Assembly (NCBI GenBank): GCA_902781515.1
Contig: CACZJU010000009.1
Location: 22,113-86,112 of the forward strand
Length of the DNA: 64,000 nucleotides
Direction: 5' to 3'
From: an uncultured Bacteroidales bacterium
GTDB lineage: Bacteria; Bacteroidota; Bacteroidia; Bacteroidales; Bacteroidaceae
Position numbers and translations under genes: made by a program. Below, piece after piece: positions 27,086 to 35,581 of this stretch. Within the stretch, counting starts at the first letter, position 1. The number at the start of each line of letters is the position of its first letter. A model generated the notes under the pieces. The model ran no database searches and was not told where the DNA came from. It worked only from the letters and a program-made list of their open reading frames with translations.

Positions 27086-27528
27086 GGTCTCAACACTCTT
27101 AGATTTAACATATAAAGCCGAATTCTATAGATATTGAATGATAATCATATTGCGTCCTATTAGGAACTTGGCTACGAAATTACGAATTAAATTTTAATGG
27201 TTAAAGGAAAAGCCCAAAAATGTTACTATAGTAAATAGGCGAAGTTAATATAGTGAATCGTCAAAGTCACTATATTGAACAGGCTATGTCACTATAGATG
27301 TTTTGCAAAAAGACTATAGATCTTCCGGCGGAAGATTAGTAATGCTTCGTGCTATGCATTACTAATGCGTTATATATCGCTTTCATAACAATATGTGAAG
27401 GTCGAAGGATGCTTTTTCTTGCGAAATGCTTCGCTGAATCAGAAAAAAAATGTACTTTTGCAGCGAAATAATTGTTTCGGAAACGGTCGTTTCGATAATC
27501 AAAATACAGTAGCTCAAAAGGTTATACA
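27086..27528. repeat. gene-free region with inverted repeats before the ATPase gene
   Basis: No coding region is seen. The stretch holds a set of GTCACTATA / TATAGTGA words (27220-27300), a perfect hairpin ATCTTCC-GGC-GGAAGAT (27320-27336), the inverted repeat AGTAATGC..GCATTACT (27338-27363), a -7-like TACTTTTG (27453-27460) and a cluster of CGAAA/TTTCG half-sites (27464-27494). The last two probably form the promoter and operator of the ATPase gene. Confidence 0.6.
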
Positions 27529-28848
27529 ATGAAATTCTACGACAGAGAAGAAGAAATCGCCTTCCTAAGGGAGACTCGAGAAACATCTGAACGGGTGGCT
27601 CGCTTTACAGTGGTGACCGGACGGAGGCGAATTGGTAAGACAACACTGATTAGGGAGGCTTACAAGGATGAGCCATTCGTGTATTTCTTTGTGGCCAGGA
27701 AGGCGGAATCGGACCTGTGCGAGGTGTATCTGGAGGAGATCAGCGAGAAATTGGACATCCCCACACTGGGAAGCAGTAGGCACTTCAGCGACATTTTTCG
27801 CTACCTTATGCAACTGTCGCAGACGCGAAGCTTTACGCTTGTGATTGACGAGTTTCAGGATTTCTTTCGAGTGAACAAGGCCGTTTACAGCGAGATGCAG
27901 GATATATGGGATGAGTTTGAGAAGACGTCGAAGATCAATCTGGTGGTGTGTGGCAGTATTTACTCGCTGATGCAGAAGATTTTCAAGAACAAGAAAGAGC
28001 CTCTGTATGGAAGGAATACAGGCGAGCTGAGGGTGAAACCTTTCCGGCCCTCGGTGTTGAAGCAGATTATGGCGGACGTCAAGCCCGGCTATACGAAGGA
28101 GGACCTGCTGGCGCTGTTCACCTTTACGGGTGGCGTGGCTAAATATGTGAGCCAACTTGTGGATGGTGGAGCGCTAGACAAGGATGATATGATAAGGCAC
28201 ATCGTGAGCCCTAACTCGACCTTCCTGAACGAGGGCAAGAACAACCTGATAGAGGAGTTCGGCAAGGACTACGGCATATATTTCTCCATCCTGTCATGCA
28301 TAGCCCGGGGCAAGAACACCCGCAGCGAGATAGAGGATGTGATAGGCAAGGAGGTGGGGGGATATCTGACCAACCTGGCCGAGGATTATGAGTTGATTAG
28401 CAAGCGGCAGCCTCTGTTTGAGAAGAGCGCGAACAAGAATGTTCGCTACGAACTGGATGACGTGTTCTACAGTTTCTGGTTCCGGTTTATATTTAAGTAC
28501 AGCTATATCATAGAGATTGAGAACTATGCGAAGCTGCAGGATATTATCGCGCGTGACTACAACACGTTCAGCGGGCTGATGCTGGAGCGCTATTTCCATC
28601 GTGTGGCAATGGAGTCGGGCGAGTTTACACGTATTGGCCGTTGGTGGGATAGGAAGGGTGAAAACGAGATTGACATGATTGCCGAAGACGAGCTTTCGGA
28701 TAGCGTGACGTTCTGCGAGATCAAGCGTCAGGCGGAGGAAATCAGCATGGGTGTGCTGAAGCAGCGAGCAGAGGTGATGCTACAGGCAACGCACGAGTTC
28801 AAGAAGTACGACATCCGATACAAGGGTCTGTCGATGAATGAGATGTAA
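27529..28848 (+). CDS. AAA-family ATPase with DUF234-type C-terminal domain
   Basis: 439 residues. An N-terminal P-loop ATPase has Walker A TGRRRIGKTTLIRE (about residues 27-40) and Walker B FTLVIDEFQDFF (about 103-114), with sensor-like LVVCGSIYSLMQK. The C-terminal part (about 330-439) is DUF234-like, with a PD-(D/E)XK-type pattern IGRWWDRKGENEIDMIAED and FCEIKRQAEE. Proteins of this archaeal/bacterial family are common in Bacteroidales and their role is mostly unknown; a nuclease-linked or defence function has been considered because of the C-terminal fold. A promoter and palindromic half-sites precede it. It stands alone, 38 nt before an unrelated lipoprotein peptidase gene. Confidence 0.88.
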   Translation: MKFYDREEEIAFLRETRETSERVARFTVVTGRRRIGKTTLIREAYKDEPFVYFFVARKAESDLCEVYLEEISEKLDIPTLGSSRHFSDIFRYLMQLSQTRSFTLVIDEFQDFFRVNKAVYSEMQDIWDEFEKTSKINLVVCGSIYSLMQKIFKNKKEPLYGRNTGELRVKPFRPSVLKQIMADVKPGYTKEDLLALFTFTGGVAKYVSQLVDGGALDKDDMIRHIVSPNSTFLNEGKNNLIEEFGKDYGIYFSILSCIARGKNTRSEIEDVIGKEVGGYLTNLAEDYELISKRQPLFEKSANKNVRYELDDVFYSFWFRFIFKYSYIIEIENYAKLQDIIARDYNTFSGLMLERYFHRVAMESGEFTRIGRWWDRKGENEIDMIAEDELSDSVTFCEIKRQAEEISMGVLKQRAEVMLQATHEFKKYDIRYKGLSMNEM

Positions 28849-28886
28849 GAAATACAATAAAACATAAAAATATACTGATTCGTCTA

Positions 28887-29909
28887 ATGAACAATCTTGT
28901 ACGACTTATATTGCTTCCGCTGTTTGCAATACTCGCATTGGTGAGTTGTGTGAACGAGGAAACGTTTGAGAACACGCCGGAGGGGAACTTCGAGGCTCTG
29001 TGGCAGATGATTGACGAGCACTATTGTTTCTTGGATTATAAAGCGCAGGAGTATGGACTGGATTGGAATGCTGTGCACACTCAATACAAGAAACGCATAA
29101 GTCCGAATATGACAAACACTCAGTTGCAAGAGGTGCTGACAGAGATGCTGGCAGAACTGAGGGACGGGCATGTGAATCTGTACACAGCATCTGATGTCGG
29201 TAGATATTGGGCCTGGCATGAGGAATCGGCAAGGAACTGGTCGCAAGAGTTGCGCGACAAATATTTGGGTACGGGCTACAACTACAAGATTGCATCAGGG
29301 CTATACTACCGCATTCTGGAAGATAACATAGGGCTGATAGTATATGAGTCGTTTGCCAATGCCATCGGTGAAGGGAATTTGGACGATGTGCTGTACTACC
29401 TGCGCTCGACAAATGGTCTTATTATCGATGTTCGTGGTAACACTGGCGGTCAACTAACCTATGCCGAACGACTAAGTCAGCGCTTCACTAACGAACGCAT
29501 ACTCGTAGGATACAGCCAGTACAAGACTGGACGCGGACATAATGATTTTTCGACACCAAAGGCAGAATATATGGACCCTTCGACAGGCATCCGTTGGCAA
29601 AAAGATGTTATTGTCTTACAAAACAGCGAATGCTATTCCGCCTGCAATACATTTATAAGGAATATGCGCTCATGTCCGCGCGTAAGAACGTTAGGTGACA
29701 AATCAGGCGGCGGTAGTGGCATGCCCTTCTCATCGGAACTGCCCAACGGCTGGTTAGTACGTTTTAGTGCCTCTCCCTCGTTCGACAAAGACATGCAGCA
29801 GATTGAATTCGGGATTGCTCCCGATATCACCTGTACTCTTGATTCTGCAGATGCATCAAAGGGTTACGACACTCTGATAGAAGCAGCCCGGAAGTTACTT
29901 AAAAACTAA
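28887..29909 (+). CDS. S41 family peptidase lipoprotein
   Basis: 340 residues. The signal is MNNLVRLILLPLFAILALVSC (lipid Cys near 21), trimmed to LALVSC, followed by VNEETFE. The tricorn/CtpA-like core includes GLIIDVRGNTGGQLTYAERL, then NSECYSACNTF with the nucleophile Ser (about residue 250) and LGDKSGGGSGMPF with a Lys for the Ser-Lys dyad. No clear PDZ domain is seen, so the protein is of the short Bacteroidales type. It would act in the periplasm or at the surface on peptides or misfolded proteins. The stop overlaps the end of the convergent small yolD-like gene. Confidence 0.88.
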   Translation: MNNLVRLILLPLFAILALVSCVNEETFENTPEGNFEALWQMIDEHYCFLDYKAQEYGLDWNAVHTQYKKRISPNMTNTQLQEVLTEMLAELRDGHVNLYTASDVGRYWAWHEESARNWSQELRDKYLGTGYNYKIASGLYYRILEDNIGLIVYESFANAIGEGNLDDVLYYLRSTNGLIIDVRGNTGGQLTYAERLSQRFTNERILVGYSQYKTGRGHNDFSTPKAEYMDPSTGIRWQKDVIVLQNSECYSACNTFIRNMRSCPRVRTLGDKSGGGSGMPFSSELPNGWLVRFSASPSFDKDMQQIEFGIAPDITCTLDSADASKGYDTLIEAARKLLKN

Positions 29910-30070
29910 TAGGAATCCTCATTCTGGCGAGCCGTATCGGCAATAGCCTCATCATGACCTGACAACGCGGCAAAAGGTGCGAACTGAGCCGCACGTTGTT
30001 TCATCGACATTCGCGGATGTGTCTTTGATGTCGGATGCTCCATATCGATTATATCGTCATACTCAGCCAT
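29906..30070 (-). CDS. YolD-like small protein next to the Y-family polymerase
   Basis: 54 residues. The diagnostic core MKQRAAQFAPFAALSGHDEA (residues 23-42) is that of YolD-like proteins, which are usually encoded beside UmuC/UvrX-type polymerases. Here it follows the Y-family polymerase gene by 76 nt on the same strand, so an SOS-type operon is likely. YolD-like proteins are thought to regulate or assist the polymerase. The stop region overlaps the S41 peptidase gene by 4 nt in the opposite direction. Confidence 0.85.
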   Translation of the reverse strand: MAEYDDIIDMEHPTSKTHPRMSMKQRAAQFAPFAALSGHDEAIADTARQNEDSY

Positions 30071-30146
30071 CTTTTTAATTACGAATTATGAATTGCGATT
30101 TACGATTTAACCCTTAACTTTTAATCCTTAACCAGCGTGAGTTCGC

Positions 30147-31562
30147 TCACGCCTTATGTCCTCCAATCTGGCGATTACGTTCTTTAGCTGTAGCACCATC
30201 TTCAAAGTTCAGTCCACGCAGGATGGCATTCTTGCCAAAACGCTCCTTTATCTTCAGTCGCGCTTCCTGCACGCGCCGTTCCTTGGCTAACAACTCTTCA
30301 CGTGCCTTTTGTTCCGACCTCAAAGCTTCATAGTCAGTAAAAAGATCCAATTGTTCCACCATTCTCGGCTTTATCGCCATTTCTTCCCTTACTACGTTAT
30401 TTACAGTCAGATTAAGCCTGCGAATCAATAAATCCGGATTCACGTTATTATCGAAAACACCCTTTACTGCATCAGTAATAATATGCATTGAGGATGTCGG
30501 TTCTATAAAGTTTGCTGTCCCATGACTTGGTTTAGGCGCCAAACGTCCATAATAATCCTTCACGATTTCACCATGATACTTCTCACGAATGTCGGAACGT
30601 GTTAGTGACTCTACATCATAGTTGACAGTCAGTGTCAATTGACTACACACCAGACGATTGCTGACAAGTTCCAATGCCATTCCATCAGCCATCTCCTGCA
30701 CCACAACACGTGCTTTCTCAAATGTGTATGGAACTGACAGCACCTGTCCGCTCGACAAAGAATGAGTTTCAGGTCTGTATGCCTTTACCTCATCGATAGT
30801 ACATGGTTCCCAACCCCAGGCATGATCAATTAGCAATTCGGCATTCACTCCAAACAGTCTATAAAGAAGCTCCTCATTATGTATTGAGTATCGAGCCAAA
30901 CGGCCCATGGTATCTATGCCATACATGGCAAGCTTCGCAGCTATTCCCCTACCGAAACGCCAGAAATCGGTCAGTGGACGATGATTCCACAACTGCTGGC
31001 GATACGACATCTCGTCGAGTTCGGCAATACGAGCTCCATATTCGTTCGCCTCCATGTGTTTTGCCACAATATCCATCGCCACTTTACAAAGATACAGATT
31101 TGTACCTATGCCCGCCGTAGCTGTTATACCAGTTTCCGACACAACATCTTGCAAAATACGCTGGGTCAATTGTCTGGTCGTCATCTTATACATCGCAAGG
31201 TATTTAGTGGCATCCATCATCACCTCATCGATACTATATACATGGATGTCTTCAGGCGCTATGTAATGAAGGTATATGCTATATATGCGCGTGCTGTAGT
31301 CAATGTAGAGCTGCATGCGTGGAGGAGCAATGATAAAGTCCACCCCATGTGCCTTCTGCTTTACTTCGAACAGACGCGGTCTGCCTGGTATGCCTAGTTT
31401 CTTCAGTGCAGGACTAACTGCTAAGCAGATGGTTTTGTCCGTACGCGAAGCATCAGCTACGACAAGTTTAGTGTGGAGCGGGTCAAGGCCCCGCTCCACA
31501 CACTCAACTGAAGCATAGAATGACTTCAGGTCAATGGCTATGTACTGACGTTCCCCCACCAA
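30147..31562 (-). CDS. Y-family DNA polymerase (UmuC/UvrX type)
   Basis: About 471 residues. The catalytic palm shows YIAIDLKSFYASVECVERG near the start and VYSIDEVMMD (about 105-115), the two acidic motifs of translesion polymerases. A C-terminal VEQLDLFTDYE (about 410) is a clamp-binding motif, followed by a charged helical tail. The first codon is uncertain: TTG at 31562 or GTG at 31559, both directly after an ATTTACC tandem array that occupies the usual ribosome-binding region. It is paired with a downstream yolD-like gene. It would copy damaged DNA; no LexA or UmuD gene is adjacent. Confidence 0.92.
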   Translation of the reverse strand: MVGERQYIAIDLKSFYASVECVERGLDPLHTKLVVADASRTDKTICLAVSPALKKLGIPGRPRLFEVKQKAHGVDFIIAPPRMQLYIDYSTRIYSIYLHYIAPEDIHVYSIDEVMMDATKYLAMYKMTTRQLTQRILQDVVSETGITATAGIGTNLYLCKVAMDIVAKHMEANEYGARIAELDEMSYRQQLWNHRPLTDFWRFGRGIAAKLAMYGIDTMGRLARYSIHNEELLYRLFGVNAELLIDHAWGWEPCTIDEVKAYRPETHSLSSGQVLSVPYTFEKARVVVQEMADGMALELVSNRLVCSQLTLTVNYDVESLTRSDIREKYHGEIVKDYYGRLAPKPSHGTANFIEPTSSMHIITDAVKGVFDNNVNPDLLIRRLNLTVNNVVREEMAIKPRMVEQLDLFTDYEALRSEQKAREELLAKERRVQEARLKIKERFGKNAILRGLNFEDGATAKERNRQIGGHKA

Positions 31563-31604
31563 ATGGTAAATGGTTAAATGGTAAATGGATAAATGGTAAA
31601 TGCC
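31563..31604. repeat. ATTTACC-type heptamer array
   Basis: Tandem AAATGGT / AAATGGAT units (forward strand) fill the gap between the rhamnose operon and the polymerase gene, reaching up to the polymerase start codon. Confidence 0.7.
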
Positions 31605-31922
31605 CTAGTCCATGTGGAAGAGTTCCGGCAGGGGAATAGTAACAGGCGAATTATCCGGATTAACCTCCATTATGTCAGCCATCATATCCCACCAACGCTG
31701 GGTAATAGGATCTACATCAGTGGTATCCTGTGAACTTCCCTCACCAGCACACTCTTGATATGCAAACAGAATATTAGTATCACGATCCCAATAGATACTG
31801 TAGTTTCCCACGCCCTGATCCTTTATCATTTGTTTCAATTCGGGCCAGATGGCAGCATGCCGTCTCTGGTACTCTTCCTCGAAGCCTGGCTTCAGGAACA
31901 TTTTAAATGCAAAGCGTTTCAT
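31605..31922 (-). CDS. rhaM: L-rhamnose mutarotase
   Basis: 105 residues, the usual RhaM/RhaU length. It starts MKRFAFKMFLKPGFEEEYQR and has RRHAAIWPELKQMIKDQGV and NYSIYWDRDTNILFAY, typical of the family, with RWWDMMADIM before the C-terminus. It interconverts the alpha and beta anomers of L-rhamnose. It overlaps the rhaD stop by one base and is the last gene of the rhamnose operon. Confidence 0.95.
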   Translation of the reverse strand: MKRFAFKMFLKPGFEEEYQRRHAAIWPELKQMIKDQGVGNYSIYWDRDTNILFAYQECAGEGSSQDTTDVDPITQRWWDMMADIMEVNPDNSPVTIPLPELFHMD

Positions 31923-32734
31923 TATTTTGGAAGGTTAAAGGCACGAGACATTTCGGCCATTTGTTCGTCACTCATGCCTTCGGGCTCATGACCCATGGCA
32001 CGGCTTTGGATATAAATGAGCGCACTCTTATTCAATACATCAATCTGGTCAAAAGCAGCCATTACATCGACGTCAACGGCAAATACACCATGTTTCTCCC
32101 ACATCACTACATCATAATCGTCGTCAATGGTGCGGATGGTAGCCTCAGCCAATTCTGTGCTGCTGGGTAACATGTAAGGTACCATACCCAAACCTCGTGG
32201 ACAGAACGCTTTCGTTTCGGGAATCATCGACCAAAGCATACGGGTAGCCACATCCTTCTGCATCCACTTCTGGCTGTGGGTAAGGGCAACAAGTTCGATA
32301 GGATGCGTGTGAACACTGGCACGATATGGTGACCCCTTGCCGAGCAGATAATTGTGTACAGCCAGATGGCTGGGCAGTTCCGAAGTTGGGCGCACAGGAT
32401 TGTCGGCAATCATCTCGTATGATGCACAATCATCAAGAATGCGAATAATGCTACCATTTTCCATAGGGCGACGAGCAAGGTCGCGCATACGCATATTTGT
32501 GCCCTTGCAATAAAAAAAGCAACCCTTCAGGTGGGGCAAGGTCAATCCGATTGGAGTAACAGGACCGATGGCAGGCATCTGACGAATCTCATCGTCAACT
32601 AGTTCTGTTACGTTTACTGTGATGTTACCGCCATTACGCTCGGCCCAACCTTTTTGCCAAAGATATCCGGCCACCTCTGCCACTTTCTCTACTTCAGCCC
32701 TCAAAGCAGGGCGATTGTCTAAAATACTTTTCAT
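31922..32734 (-). CDS. rhaD: rhamnulose-1-phosphate aldolase
   Basis: 270 residues, class II aldolase fold. NGGNITVNVTE is near the N-terminus, with VHTHPIELVALTH (about 139-151) carrying the zinc-binding His pair and VMWEKHGVFAVDVDVMAAFD later on. It splits rhamnulose-1-phosphate into dihydroxyacetone phosphate and lactaldehyde. It lies between the MFS transporter and rhaM in a same-strand run with short gaps. Confidence 0.95.
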   Translation of the reverse strand: MKSILDNRPALRAEVEKVAEVAGYLWQKGWAERNGGNITVNVTELVDDEIRQMPAIGPVTPIGLTLPHLKGCFFYCKGTNMRMRDLARRPMENGSIIRILDDCASYEMIADNPVRPTSELPSHLAVHNYLLGKGSPYRASVHTHPIELVALTHSQKWMQKDVATRMLWSMIPETKAFCPRGLGMVPYMLPSSTELAEATIRTIDDDYDVVMWEKHGVFAVDVDVMAAFDQIDVLNKSALIYIQSRAMGHEPEGMSDEQMAEMSRAFNLPK

Positions 32735-32752
32735 ATCTCTAAACTTTAAACT

Positions 32753-34087
32753 CTAAACTTTCAGATTACCATATCGTTCACGGGTAATTTGCTCCAGCGA
32801 TTTACCACGTGTATTAGGAGCACCCATAACACCTACTATGAGAGAGACAACCAGCAGACCTATCATACAGTAGGCCGCAAGAGTAAAGCCCTCGCCTTTC
32901 TCACCGTAGATATATGTGAATACAAGTCCCCATGCAGCAGAGAGACCGCGTACGAGGAAGAACATCAGGCCCTGTGCTCCTGCACGGAACTTGGCAGGGA
33001 ACAGTTCGCTACCCCACAGCGCATAGAATATCTGTACACTCAGACCACCTTCGATACCCCACAGTATTGCAAAAGCCCAAAGCGAAGCAGTACTACCGAT
33101 ACCTGTTGTGACAACCATCGCCCAAGGGGAAATGGCTACAAGCAGACCAAGAACATATACGAACTTATGGCTTGTGCGGTCGATATACTTGGATAGGATT
33201 GCAGTAGTGACAACAGTGCAGAACCACAGTACACAACCCAACCAGTTAGCCTGTTCGTTGCTTACTCCACCTGCCGTTTCGTAGATATGAGGCAAGAAGA
33301 AGCCCATGACAGAGGCCACGAGGTTCCATGTGAGATATATCACGGCAAGGTAGGCAACAGTCTTTACGGCTATTTTGTTGGTGAACAACACCTTAATATT
33401 ATCCACTATACCACTCTTCTTTTCCTCCTTATTTGCCTTGAACTCGGCACTTTCTTCGAGCTGACGTTGCAAGTTCCAAGCAACGAATGCCACGATGAAA
33501 AGGGTGAAAAAGACAACACGAGAACTAAAGACTTCAACAGCCTCAGTTACAGCATCTGCACCAATGACAGCGTGAGCCAGTGTCTCTACAATATTATATA
33601 GGTAGCCGCCAGGAGCAAAGAACATGCCGAAGAGCAGAATAACCATTGGACCTATGCCCCACGACATCTGAGAGATACAGATGTTACGTCCACGGTTGTT
33701 AACCTCCGAACTCTCTGAAATGTATGTCCACGATGCAGGGACACCAACACCAACGGATATGCCCGTAATGAGGAATCCGCAAAGCAACATAGGAAAGTTG
33801 ACAGAGAGCATGATTACCAACACACCCAGCATATATACCAACAGGTTATAGGTGAAGATGAACTTGCGTCCGAACTTATCAGCCAAGAAACCTCCAATGA
33901 TAGCACCAATGGCTGCACCAAGGGCATTTGCGCTGATGGCATTAAGCCAACCCAGATGCATCTCGCTCAGCCCTAAATAGTTTTTCCACAGCGTAATGCC
34001 GCTCGCACCTGCCACAATAGCACCTGCGTCAAGATAGTTATTGAGAGACACCGCCAAGGTGCTCTTCAAACTTCCACCCTTACTCAT
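32753..34087 (-). CDS. MFS sugar transporter of the rhamnose operon
   Basis: 444 residues with about 12 hydrophobic segments. GGFLADKFGRKFIFTYNLL between segments 2 and 3 is the MFS signature, and GSELFPAKFRAGAQGL in the second half resembles the sugar-porter PETKG region. A central polar loop (about 215-235) is present. It is not RhaT, which belongs to another family. Placement between rhaD and the isomerase makes L-rhamnose the likely cargo. A GAATTTTGAATTATGAATTT-type repeat fills the 30-bp gap before it. Confidence 0.88.
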   Translation of the reverse strand: MSKGGSLKSTLAVSLNNYLDAGAIVAGASGITLWKNYLGLSEMHLGWLNAISANALGAAIGAIIGGFLADKFGRKFIFTYNLLVYMLGVLVIMLSVNFPMLLCGFLITGISVGVGVPASWTYISESSEVNNRGRNICISQMSWGIGPMVILLFGMFFAPGGYLYNIVETLAHAVIGADAVTEAVEVFSSRVVFFTLFIVAFVAWNLQRQLEESAEFKANKEEKKSGIVDNIKVLFTNKIAVKTVAYLAVIYLTWNLVASVMGFFLPHIYETAGGVSNEQANWLGCVLWFCTVVTTAILSKYIDRTSHKFVYVLGLLVAISPWAMVVTTGIGSTASLWAFAILWGIEGGLSVQIFYALWGSELFPAKFRAGAQGLMFFLVRGLSAAWGLVFTYIYGEKGEGFTLAAYCMIGLLVVSLIVGVMGAPNTRGKSLEQITRERYGNLKV

Positions 34088-34117
34088 AATTATGAATTTT
34101 GAATTATGAATTTTGAA

Positions 34118-35548
34118 TTAACGACATACTACATCGCAGTCAATGTTGAAAATCTTAGCCACCTTCAAGATGGTATCGATATGATGACCTACGGCAGCCG
34201 CCATGTGGTGGGTAGGACCAGCCTCACTCCACTTGTTGACGAACTCACGACACGACAATGAGAACTTGGTGCGCATGTTGGTATCGCCGAAGGTGAAGAT
34301 TTCGCCTTCCTCATTGATTCCTTCTGCAACCACAAACTTAAACACGCCGTTCTTGTCTTGCGTGATAGCCAAATAAGTAACAGGACCTGTAGGAGGATAG
34401 AACTGAGTAAGGTATCCGCCGCCAGCCTTTCCGTGGAATACAGGCACAATCTTCATAGTAGGCTTCTTGGCTTGGGAAATATCAAAGTCGCCGGATCCAG
34501 AGTGACCAATGATGCAAATGTCCTTGGGGAAGTCGATAGAGTACATCTCAGCCAATGTTCCTGTGCCAGAGATAGTCTTCAGGATAGACATAGCCATAGC
34601 CACCTTCATATCGCCTTCAACTGCACAAGCTGTATGTTGTTTGATAAGCATTGAGAAAGCTGGTATCAGCATTGAATCGAGTTTGCCAGCAACGCCCTGT
34701 GCAAAACCATCGTAGTGAGAGGCTATCATGCCCAACTTCTCATCCTTAACCCATTGCTCGAAGGCTACCACATACTTCGCCATATCCCAGACCTTCTCAA
34801 CAGTACCACCACCCTCGATGTCGAAGGTTGCAAGAATATCCTCTGCCTTCGCACGGATCGCAGTCTCGTCTGTGATATTGTCGGCAATAGCCCACATCTT
34901 CTCCCAGTCGAACTGCTTGGTATAGACAAACATACGATGATAAAGATTGGTCTCATCTATATAAAGATCCATCATGCCTGGATACGGACGTCCAATCTGT
35001 GCGATGTTGGTATCGCGGAAACGACGACGCACCTGAGCAGCACGGCACCAGTCCTCAATCTCAGCCTGAGCACCTGGGTCTCCGCCCTCAACAACACCTG
35101 TAATCACTGCCGAACGCTTGCCAGCACGATTCAGGTCAGCCACCATCTCACCGATAGCGCCACAGGCATAGAGTTCACCCAACCAAGTGGGGATATCAGT
35201 CTTGGCATAGTCTGGTGCCAACTTCTTCTGCAAGTTCACGATGACAACAGGAACATCGAGGTCGCGAACTGCGGGCAACATATTATAAGAGGTACAATAG
35301 GTGAGCATTTGCAAGATGACGAGGTCAACATCAGCAGCACGGAACTTGTCGCCGGCAGCCATTGACTGCTCCTTGGTGGTCACCATACCGCCATCGATAA
35401 TCTCAATTGTAGAAGGCAATGTCTTCTTAAAAGCCTCATACTGGGCCTCAAACTCAGGAATAAGCTGAGGAAATTGTGGCAGGTAAGCCTGAAGGGCTAT
35501 ACTGAATACACCTACCTTTGCTTTTGTTTCAACTAATGGTTTTGCCAT
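34118..35548 (-). CDS. L-fucose/L-arabinose isomerase-fold protein in the rhamnose operon
   Basis: 476 residues of the FucI/AraA superfamily: N-terminal Rossmann-like part (KVGVFSIALQAYLPQFPQLI, VDLVILQMLTYCTSYNMLPA) and C-terminal isomerase domain with GTGTLAEMYSID, IIGHSGSGDFDIS and GPTHHMAAAVGHHIDT, holding likely metal-binding His. It is not homologous in pattern to RhaA. It sits exactly where a rhamnose isomerase would be expected, between rhaB and the transporter. I infer that it converts L-rhamnose to rhamnulose, or handles fucose alongside. Confidence 0.85.
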   Translation of the reverse strand: MAKPLVETKAKVGVFSIALQAYLPQFPQLIPEFEAQYEAFKKTLPSTIEIIDGGMVTTKEQSMAAGDKFRAADVDLVILQMLTYCTSYNMLPAVRDLDVPVVIVNLQKKLAPDYAKTDIPTWLGELYACGAIGEMVADLNRAGKRSAVITGVVEGGDPGAQAEIEDWCRAAQVRRRFRDTNIAQIGRPYPGMMDLYIDETNLYHRMFVYTKQFDWEKMWAIADNITDETAIRAKAEDILATFDIEGGGTVEKVWDMAKYVVAFEQWVKDEKLGMIASHYDGFAQGVAGKLDSMLIPAFSMLIKQHTACAVEGDMKVAMAMSILKTISGTGTLAEMYSIDFPKDICIIGHSGSGDFDISQAKKPTMKIVPVFHGKAGGGYLTQFYPPTGPVTYLAITQDKNGVFKFVVAEGINEEGEIFTFGDTNMRTKFSLSCREFVNKWSEAGPTHHMAAAVGHHIDTILKVAKIFNIDCDVVCR

Positions 35549-35581
35549 AATTCTAAATTATTTCGTTATATCATTATTACA

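Noticed and set aside
26823-27137. Plus-strand frame over the small secreted protein
   Set aside because: It covers two genes in antisense and lacks a promoter; the minus-strand frame has a proper signal peptide.
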